DNA of 64,000 bases from Perilla frutescens (lineage: Eukaryota; Streptophyta; Magnoliopsida; Lamiales; Lamiaceae). The stretch's first letter is position 1. The number at the start of each line of letters is the position of its first letter. A model generated the notes under the pieces. That model worked only from the letters and a program-made list of their open reading frames with translations, was not told where the DNA came from and did not search any database. The stretch lies in contig BRKX01000004.1 in NCBI GenBank assembly GCA_026008535.1, positions 42,226,501 to 42,290,500 on the forward strand, read 5' to 3'. Below are positions 56,053 through 64,000 of this stretch, one piece after another. Both the position numbers and the translations under genes were made by a program.

Positions 56053-57836
56053 CGTATATCCTCTCATTTTCAACCTTAAATTCATACTTTTGTAGGTATT
56101 TGGTTTAATCATACTTTTTCATGGGGATTATTAGTAGCCATATCGATTTTCAGTCATCAGAATAATGTAATTCTTTGGATAAATTTATTAATTTGTCAAT
56201 AGTTTGAGATATATGGTACAATTAATTATAGTTCATGACATTTTTATAGGAATCTTAAATAGTTTGGGACACATCGATCGTGTAATTATTTACATTACTG
56301 GATTTTGCTCTCTACTCAGTGTAGATACATTAAACAAAGATGTATTATCGTATGGTTATGGGAGGGTGCTTAAACATTAAAAGTCATGAACTTTAATTTG
56401 GTATACATGAGCATTTACAAAATTAACATAAACATTTAGAAGTATGCAATTAAAACACAAATATGCAATTAAAACACAAATTTTTACTTTGGGTGTTATT
56501 TAACATCCAAATTTTTGTAAAAATAATAATAATGTTCAAATTAAAATTACAGATAAGTTACAAAAAGTAACAAAGTTCATCAACCATGTAATTTTTAAAA
56601 ATTATTTTACTAATTCATGTTATCAATACAATAATAATCTCTTATATCATAGATGACAATGATAATATATTGTTTTTATTACATTAATGTTCTGTTGACC
56701 CATTTTGATTTAATTTGCAAACTGCATCTAAAAAATGTTGAGATCTACAATTAATACTGTTCTGGAGTAGACATAAAAATATTTAGGAGAACGAAAAAAA
56801 AAAAAGAGTAAACCGTAGCCATAAAATTTAAAAAAAAAAAAAAAAGTAGACAATAGTCATAAAACCTATTTAAAAAAACGAACTACGACATTATTTATTT
56901 TTACAACAGAGGACATAAAAAATTTAGGAAAATTAACAAAAAGACCCAACATTACAAGATCCAACATGAATAAAGTATTTTTTCATTGCATTTTTAAAAA
57001 AACACCCAAATTTTTTTAAAAAGAAAGGGAAAAAAAAGAGTCCAACATTAAAAAAATAATGCTTTTTCAATACATTTTTCAAAAGATCTAAGTTTGGGAT
57101 GTTGAATAATACCCAAATTAAAAATGACGTCTTAATTGCATGCTTTTAAAATTCGTGTTAAATTTGCAAGAACCCAAATTAAGTTCATGATTTTTAATGC
57201 AATTAAACCCTAAATATTCTAACTTATTAATTAAATTTCATGTTCTGTAATATTTTTTGAAATACTGAGATCTTGAAGATAGCCAAACTAACTAAGCGAA
57301 TTAATTAAATTAAGGAGATGTAAAACAATTAATTGTCTAAAATTCATTAAGTTTAGGATCTAACTGTGTTAACAGGTGCCAAACATAATTGCCAAATTTA
57401 GTTGGGACCTAAATAACTTAATTTGGTACATATAAAAAGCGATTCTTCAAAAATGAAATTTGTGTTTGGTTATCGACGGAACTTAACTTGTAAGAATAGA
57501 AAACTTTTTTGTGTGTGTTACTCTTCTTGTTAAGAGACAAGTATAATATTGGAAACGAATAGATTTTAATTAACATGGTTCGAATGTCACACATCCCATT
57601 AACATTAAATATTGAGTTATAAATTAAAATAGCCACTTTGAAAAACAAAAGTGTAAAATTAAAATATCGAGAACTCGAGAAAAAAATAATGTATAGGCCT
57701 TAGCCAAAAAAAAATTCAAACCTTCACATGTTTTTTTTATATATATAACTTAATTTAGTCACCATTTCTAAATGCCAATATTTTAGCAATACGAATTGTA
57801 GCAAAAAAAATTATGAGTCAAAATTAAGGTTTTTTG

Positions 57837-57840
<4 letters not shown>

Positions 57841-57895
<55 letters not shown>
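57841..57895. repeat. TA microsatellite
   Basis: About 27 uninterrupted TA units, likely length-variable between individuals. Confidence 0.95.
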
Positions 57896-57899
<4 letters not shown>

Positions 57900-58426
57900 T
57901 TGGACTACTAATTAAATAGTAATACTTAATCAACACACACGTCATGTTACTTTATATTTTTATTTGTTGACTATTTGTATGCTATATTTTGTGGACTTTC
58001 ACTTCCCGGGCTTTAATTTTTACTCATTTATTATACTTCATTTTTCTATATTTTTGTTTCTTGTATAATTTCACGCTATTAATTTATTTTTTTTACATTA
58101 TTTTATATTTTGATTATTGTTTTAAACTTTAAATTTTTATACTTCCACTTCTTGTGAGCTTATTTTCAATACAATTATACTATAACTCTATATTTTGTTT
58201 CTATATTTTTATTAATTTTCATCCCTATTTTATTTACTTTACTGCATATTGACTTCTATGTTTCCTTGTTGCACTTTAATTAATTTTTTTTTATGACGAT
58301 TAGAAAGAAATTAGCCGTCGCCTATTATGACTTAAAAGTGTGAATTGTGTGAATTCCATTTCGATGAAATACATGCAAACCAATATTACAGACAGTGTTC
58401 TCTTACCTCAAAAAAAAAAAATTAGA

Positions 58427-58645
58427 GTTCCTTTGGGATGGTCTAATGGTGGAGTGGTGTTTTTTGAGGTCAAAGGTCTCAAGTTCGACCCACCACCAAC
58501 ACCACTAGGTGTGAGCCTATCACACCTGGTCTGTCAAGTGTGGTTTACCTCTCCTATATAGGTTTGCAGGCTATTATAGAAGGGCGGGGTTTACCCAGTG
58601 CGCACCATGGTAACGGCTGCGGGTTACCCTCGGGGAACATTTGTA
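58427..58645 (+). mobile_element. tRNA-derived SINE, near full length
   Basis: A-box region TGGTCTAATGGTGGAGTGG (58440) and B-box AAGGTCTCAAGTTCGACCC (about 58472) are followed by a body with TGCGCACCATGGTAACGGCTG and GTTACCCTCGGGG at the 3' end. The same 3' end occurs at 55988-56052. Confidence 0.78.
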
Positions 58646-58735
58646 TCATAGATCTTCTTTGACTTGATATTTTGACTTAATAACGTTAATCCAGAGGGTA
58701 GTTTGCCTTGTTTCCGGATCAAACGTCAACTTCGT

Positions 58736-59165
58736 GAGTACTTAGATTTGAATTTGTAAATATTTTATATTCGTGTCAATGAGTCTTGGATTTGCATTTG
58801 AACTTGAATTTGTAAACATTTTATACTCATATTAATGAGTCTTGTATTTGAATTTGTAGACCTTTAATACTCGTGTCAATGAGTCTTTGATTTGAATTTG
58901 ACTCTGTAGACATTTTATACTTGTGTCAAGGAGTATTGGTATTTCTTGAAAAGTTTAGATAGTTTTGGCTCTTATCTAGGAGTTTTAGAAGATAGTTTAG
59001 GCTCTTATCAAGGAGCATTTGTATTTTGAAAATCTTAGATAGTTTTGACTCTTATCAAAGAGTTTTGAAGATAGTTTAGGCTCTTATCAAGGAGTGTTTG
59101 CATTTTAGATAGTTTTAGCTCATATCATTTGAAGATAGTTTAAGCTCTTATCAAGGAGCTTTGCC
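58736..59165. repeat. Two adjoining minisatellites
   Basis: First array: GTGTCAATGAGTCTTG-like units at about 58773, 58826, 58871 and 58921 (45-55 bp period). Second: AGTTTTGGCTCTTATC / AGTTTAGGCTCTTATC alternate at 58961, 58994, 59041, 59073, 59111 and 59137, a two-part unit of 70-80 bp. Non-coding. Confidence 0.75.
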
Positions 59166-59235
59166 CACATTTTCTTTTCATAGATTGTGACATGTATTGA
59201 AAGACTTGAATCGGCTCATGGTGACATTTGTAGTT

Positions 59236-59320
59236 GTTTCTTCTTCTTCTTCTTCTTCTTCTTCTTCTTCTTCTTCTTCTTCTTCTTCTTCTTCATCATC
59301 ATCTTCTTCTTCTTCTTCAC
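59236..59320. repeat. TTC (GAA) microsatellite
   Basis: About 20 TTC units with a CATCAT interruption. Read on the minus strand it gives a polyglutamate ORF, but this is out of frame with the neighbouring gag relic. Confidence 0.95.
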
Positions 59321-59392
59321 TTGGAAATTTCTCAAACAGTTTGTCCTCATCATTTGTTTTTTGATGTTCTTCAAAGTTGTGATGTTTATGCA

Positions 59393-60132
59393 TTAACAAT
59401 TTTCAACTTCATTTGCGGCCATGCTTAACTCCATGCCATGAACTCTAGTGGTCAATTCCTTAAAGGCCTTTAGTTGAATCCCTTTCAAAATATATTGAAG
59501 ACTCCAATTCATGCCTTGGATGCACATCTCAATTGCCGAAGTTTCTGACAAACGATCTTTACAATTTAGGCTCAAGTTTCTCCAACAGTTGATGTAGTTG
59601 ATGACAGGCTCTTCTTTTTATTAATATGAGTTTGTAATTTCAACCAAGATAACATTCCTTCGAGTGTTGTAGAAGCGGTTAATGAATTCTTTCTCCAGTT
59701 ATCCCCAATTATCGATCGAATTTGGCTCTAAATCGGTATACCAATCAAACGCGTTGTCTTTTAAAGAATGAACAAATTACTTTACCAAGTGATCTTCGTA
59801 TGTCCCAGTATCATTGCAGATCTCTACAAAGTGAGCCACATGTTGTCTTGGATTTCGCCATCAAATTGTTGAAACTTTGGCGGCTGGTACATCTTTTAAG
59901 TTGTCAATTCTTGGAGTATATGGCTTGTTGTAAGTTCAGAGTGATTTATAGCTCTCTCCAGACTTATCTTTGATTGTTTTCAGTATGAAATCTTTGAGTT
60001 GATCAACTTGTATTGAGCCATCAAACGATATTTCAATTTCTTTGGCTGTAGATTTTCCACTTTTGTTGGCATTGTAACTTTATAGATATCTCAACTTCAG
60101 TATCTTCATCCACTTGCTCACCACAAGTATCA
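59393..60132 (-). pseudogene. Gypsy-type gag relic (Retrotrans_gag family)
   Basis: Minus strand, high to low: PPKFQQFDGK near 59885, then HFVEICNDTGTYEDHLVK, FVHSLKDNAFDWYTDLEP and LEKEFINRFYNTRRNVILVE, then NYINCWRNLSLNCKDRLSET and IEMCIQGMNWSLQYIL ending 59393. This is the conserved core of plant gypsy gag. It has several stops (for example after DHLVK and after NSY) and small shifts. Nothing of pol is seen downstream; minisatellites follow. Confidence 0.88.
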
Positions 60133-61184
60133 ACTGATGAAACCCCGACTAGGCCAAGTGAATGAAGTCCATAAAGAAGAAGGATCCGACGTGCGCATGA
60201 AGTCCATGAAGAATTATTCTCGACGTGAATTTCATGTAGCCATTGTCATCCATGAAGATCAATTAATCAACCCATGTTCGAGTATTGGAGTCCAAGTTAA
60301 AGGCCTAAAGTGTTGGGTTTTATTTATCCATAGTTTAGATTTTTATTATTTAATTTTTAGTCTTTTTAAAAACTTACCTTTTTAGAATTCTATTAGAGTT
60401 AGGAAAGCTTTATTTTTTTTATCTTTATTTTCGTCCATCCCTATATATATAAATAGGGATCATTGTAAACTTTATTCCTTAAACATTATTGAAGATTTTT
60501 GCCTTTGCATCCAATTGTGTCTCACCCCCTCAAGCCTTTTGTTGGTTTTTGCTCGAAAACTATCACTCTTAGAAGGTTATCATCTTTTTAAGTTTTAATT
60601 ACAAATCTTGTTCTAGTTCTCTTGAAGATCTAGGGTTGGATTGCTACCGAGGAGATTCCAAGTGAAGTGCATTTTGTGGAGTTATCTTCACTAGGTGTAC
60701 TTTCGAGTATCGACTCATTCACTACAACATCATCGCCGTCGTCCATTCTTCACCAACACTCATCAACCATCAATCGTCTGCCGCACCATCATCCACCAGC
60801 TGTCGTGACATCTTCATCATCATTCCGTCATGTTCATCTTCATCCCAAGATCCATTACAAGTCCATTCGATACATAGTCCCTAAACCGATCTCATAGCCA
60901 CATCGAACCATATTTCATCCATCCATAAATCTGCTTCGCTCCTTATTCCCTTGTTTTGGTATTGTGTTTTATATAGTTGTGTCATAACCTAGGTAGTTTA
61001 AGAGTCTTATAGTTCGAGTCTTATATAGCCATATCGAGTCTTTTATTAGATTATTTCGCATATTTTGTTTATTTGAGTCAATAGTTTTGGATTGAATCCT
61101 TCTACCGCTAACATGTTCGTTCCTAAGACTTCCACGCATTTCTCTGCCGGGTTGATCTTCTGCTAAGATCACATCATAAATTTG
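60133..61184 (+). repeat. LTR of a gypsy-type element, boundaries provisional
   Basis: Begins TGATG and ends CATCA (5-bp inverted ends). Contains a TATA box CTATATATATAAATAGGG (about 60443) and a downstream TTGTAAACTTT. The region after it has a primer-site-like TTGGCATTAGAAC. The alternative start TGTTGGG at 60312 cannot be excluded. It lies head-on against the minus-strand gag relic. Confidence 0.5.
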
Positions 61185-62621
61185 GCATTAGAACTACGTC
61201 AGCATAGTTGGTCGTGGTTCAATCCATCTTTATGTTGTTTGTTAGTATCGTGTCTATCGAGTTGTAATAGTTTAGTTATTCATAGAAAAAAAAGAAGTTA
61301 AAAAAACAGATCGGTAAAAAAAATGATCTGATTTTGATTCATTTGTTCAGTTTGTGTTCTTGTTGAAGTTTGCTAGTATTCTTATTTAGATAAAGAGCAA
61401 TCGAATTGCAGAAGAAAAAAAAATAGATTGTTATTTCGATTTTTCTAGTCCTTTCCTACTTAGTATAGAATCTTTCCATCATTATTAGATATCTTAGGTT
61501 ATTTAGATTGTATCCACACTAGTGAAACATATCCAAAATCAACCTTCTTTATCTAGTCCTCTTCTTTCCTTATCTAGTTCCCTTCCTTTCAGTCCTTCCA
61601 TATACTCCCCCACACCCATAATTTTCATCTCTCACCATCTAAAGGGTCGACTTTGTTGCCCTAGTTCACCTACACCACTTGTCTATACTTGTACACCACT
61701 CACACACTATCCGGACCATACACCCATACACCTACACAGTCCCTACACCCACACACCATTCATACTCCATACACCCGTGCACCACTACCCCATGATTTTA
61801 CCTCATCTCTACAGCAACTTACACCATCAAAGTTAATGATGAATCTAGACGGTGCACTCGAATTGTCCAGCCGGTTCCTCTCTTGGAACATGAAGTACCA
61901 TTTTGACGCAATGATCGAAAGCTTGGATAAAAGTACAAAATCCTTGGAGGACAAGCTGGATAATTGCATGGCCAAGTTAATGGATCAATTCGAGCATTTC
62001 CACACGCGAGAAGCACCGCCTCCACCACCTAGAACTCAACGCCGATCAGCCCACACTATCACAAGTTCTCAACCCCCTTGGAGCTAACCTGAGTCGTCCT
62101 CACCATATTCAGAGTTTCCATAACCCAGAAGATAGCCCGTGAGATGATTTGATCATTTTGCACTACAGTCCAGCTGTAGACCACCTGTTGCAATACCTGT
62201 ATACACACGACGTACCCCAATAATTCAGCCGCCCATTGCTACACCAACACCACCTATATGGCCACCAATTCTGTCGGCCATTGTTACATCAATTCAAACA
62301 TGTGACGTACAATGCCCTATATGTTAAGCCTGTGAAGAAAAGTTAGAGCAGCCCCTGACCGACGCCAAATCCAAGGAAAAGACATTCCAAATCGAGAAAG
62401 GAGAAGTGGAAACCAACGTTGTGTTACCATCTGAGTTCATTACCACCAATGACGATTCCACTTCCAATGTACCAATTCTAAACATCGTTGAAGCACCTAT
62501 TATCTCATTATCATCTGTTCATGTGTGTTTAGATGTTGGAGAGTCCCAAACTTGATGAACCAGTCCTAGAAGATTGTAGTCAAGAAGAGTCAGATCTCAT
62601 TCATGTCGATGAAAAGGTGCC
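61185..62621 (+). pseudogene. Gypsy-type gag N-terminus and leader, decayed
   Basis: Leader from 61185, then a Pro/Thr/His-rich stretch and a short open block 61834-62087 (SSRFLSWNMKYHFDAMIESL, then coiled-coil KSLEDKLDNCMAKLMDQFEHF, then poly-Pro) that resembles the disordered start of plant gypsy gag. After the stop only fragments remain, such as TDAKSKEKTFQIEKGEVETN near 62365. It is cut at 62621 by the next LTR. Confidence 0.55.
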
Positions 62622-64000
62622 TGTTTAGTGTCTATTTGTGATATTTTTCTTATTTGAATTGTATGTATTTAGTGCGTATGTTTCCTTATTTTATGTTGTT
62701 TTGATGCTGTTATCTTCACTTTTGAGCTTTTGGTGAGTTATGTCAGATTTGCACAACATCTTGAGAAAATGGAGGATAAATGACTGCAAATTTGAGGGAT
62801 TCAAGATAATGGAAAGATAGAGAATCGAATAAGGAGCATGCAGCAAATTGAATCAGGTCAATCGGCCAAGAAATGAGTGAGAACGAAGTAAAACCGTGGA
62901 AGCTATCAGAGACGCGCAAACCCTGCGAGCGCGGAGACACTGCGCGCGCGCACGGCGCTCATCCCCTCAGCCACACTCGGTACCCCTCAGCCAAATGGCC
63001 CCGCGCATGCGCAAGGCTCCGCCGGCGCGCAGCGCCCTAGCCCCGCGGATGTGTGGCACACCGTCGGCGTGCGGGGTAACCAGTTCAACTTTCCGATTAA
63101 TTTTTTTTCATGACGATCAGTCCAACTCTCCTCCCCATCAGTTCCAGCCTTTAACCGAGCCTTTAATCCTTCATTTTACACCACATGGCCAGCTGGGAAA
63201 AGTAGCATAGGAGTGGACTTTTGGAGCCTAAAATAATATGAGGAGTTTGGGATTTAAATCTCCTAATTACTACCCTCTTAAACTTGTCCCCCAACTCCCA
63301 AACGTATCTTTGGAAAATCTCTCCATTTCATATATCTCTCACCATCGATCCATTCATCATTCATTCATACACCATATATCATTCTTCACCAACTTCACCA
63401 CCAACATCACCGTTCCAGAGAGGGAGAAAGGAGGAGGAGAAGAGGCAGTGGGCTGAAGCTTAAGGAAGAATGCACGAGAAGGGGGATCCAACTCCAAGCC
63501 GTCCGCGGAAGCTAGGCTTGCGGAAGGAGCTTTACTTTGATAAAGGCACGAGAAGGGGAATCCAACTTCAAGCTATCCGCAGAAGCTAATCTTGATCGAG
63601 GAGCTTCACTTTGGTAATTCTTTCATCTAGCTTTAACTCATTTGTGGGGATTGTCCTAAAACTGTCAAGACAACAAACATTGTATAAGTTTGTATTTTAT
63701 TTATCTTTTGATTTATGAAATGAAGAACTTTTATGATTCTATTGTTGTTTTGAGCATAATGGGCTAATTCCTTCATTAGGGGGTAGATAATCGATTTGGT
63801 TTCAATCTATGCTTGTGAAGGTTAGTTGCGTGTTGTTGGAATTGTGCTTGTTTATGTTGAGTACTTGGCCACTATTTAGCATTGCTAGGCTCTAGATGAG
63901 ACCGAGAGAAGATTCTAGAGCCCGACTTAGGTTTCTTCAATGTTAGGTGGACTGGGTATATAAGCCTAATAGTAATCTTAGGTAGACTGGGTATATAAGC
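62622..64000 (+). repeat. LTR of the 12155-14026 family, cut by window edge
   Basis: Starts TGTTTAGTGTCTATTTGTG like 12155, and shares the early TTATCTTCACTTTTG...GGTGAGTTATG block and the late GGGGGTAGATAATCGATTT block. Differences include a GC-rich patch (62920-63080) with CCCCGC/GCGGGG arms, a 74-bp tandem duplication (GCACGAGAAGG at 63472 and 63546), and a 35-bp one at the very end (63946 and 63981). Whether it is a 5', 3' or solo LTR cannot be told. Confidence 0.8.

Larger units (their letters stand above)
55436..58425. other. AT-rich intergenic DNA
   Basis: No gene seen. Contains a SINE tail relic (55988-56052), A-rich blocks near 56800-57060 and a long TA microsatellite (about 57841-57895). 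Confidence 0.65.

Noticed and set aside
14593..58490. tRNA genes at the A/B box sites (9513, 14624, 43880, 58440)
   Set aside because: None folds into a cloverleaf with a proper anticodon arm; they are heads of tRNA-derived SINEs.
58736..59165. CRISPR-like repeat array
   Set aside because: Units are diverged, spacing is irregular, no cas genes are present and the DNA is eukaryotic; these are minisatellites.
59178..59399. Polyglutamate ORF on the minus strand
   Set aside because: It is only the translation of a TTC microsatellite and is out of frame with the neighbouring gag relic.
1..64000. Endogenous plant pararetrovirus
   Set aside because: All RT/integrase segments have Copia domain order with LTRs and target duplications; no movement-protein motif was seen.

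Overview
The window is eukaryotic plant DNA, from a eudicot with a repeat-rich genome; Lamiales-type is only a guess. The reasons are AT-rich intergenic DNA, GT-AG introns, plant-specific gene families and layered plant transposons. Only two genes look like working host genes. The rest is mostly transposon inside transposon.

Layout. 1-8809 (-): the 5' end of a Copia retrotransposon (decayed gag, Met-tRNA-type primer site, one LTR). Its LTR is split by a hAT DNA transposon at 2870-8028, which carries a large ~369-bp tandem array. This Copia sits in the last ORF of a Ty3/gypsy element that continues to about 14026. A CACTA transposon (9133-10736) is also inserted in that ORF. 14906-30701 (+): a complete but decayed Copia element with target duplication GTATG. 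Its 3' LTR is split by a non-autonomous gypsy-like element (23772-30288) with a tRNA-Asp-type primer site and one broken ORF. 31425-42835: a short inverted-repeat transposon split by an 11-kb SIRE-like Copia (31631-42640, minus, duplication AAATT). The third ORF of the SIRE-like element is split by a solo LTR (34167-35590, duplication GAGGG) of the same family as the 14906 element.

42846-46471 holds small inverted-repeat elements, a SINE, GC-rich palindromes and the promoter side of host gene 1. Host gene 1 (46521-51531, +) encodes a protein with a Tify-domain-binding-like C-terminus. By my splice model its coding region starts in a 30-nt exon followed by a 3-kb intron. Host gene 2 (52254-53900, -) is a seven-exon WAT1-related/UMAMIT membrane transporter. 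The two genes converge on about 720 bp.

53901-58425 is AT-rich intergenic DNA with a small inverted-repeat element, a SINE tail and microsatellites. From 58430 to the end, retroelement remnants return: a SINE, minisatellites, a minus-strand gypsy gag relic, a plus-strand LTR with a broken gag, and the start of a second LTR of the 12155-14026 family.

I found no operon, CRISPR array, rRNA gene, functional tRNA gene or obviously new enzymatic system. The most distinctive signals are a duplicated 31-nt hairpin with a paired base change in the Copia leader, parallel loss of the first zinc-knuckle cysteine in three Copia gags, the dimeric higher-order array in the hAT element, and the tiny start exon of host gene 1.
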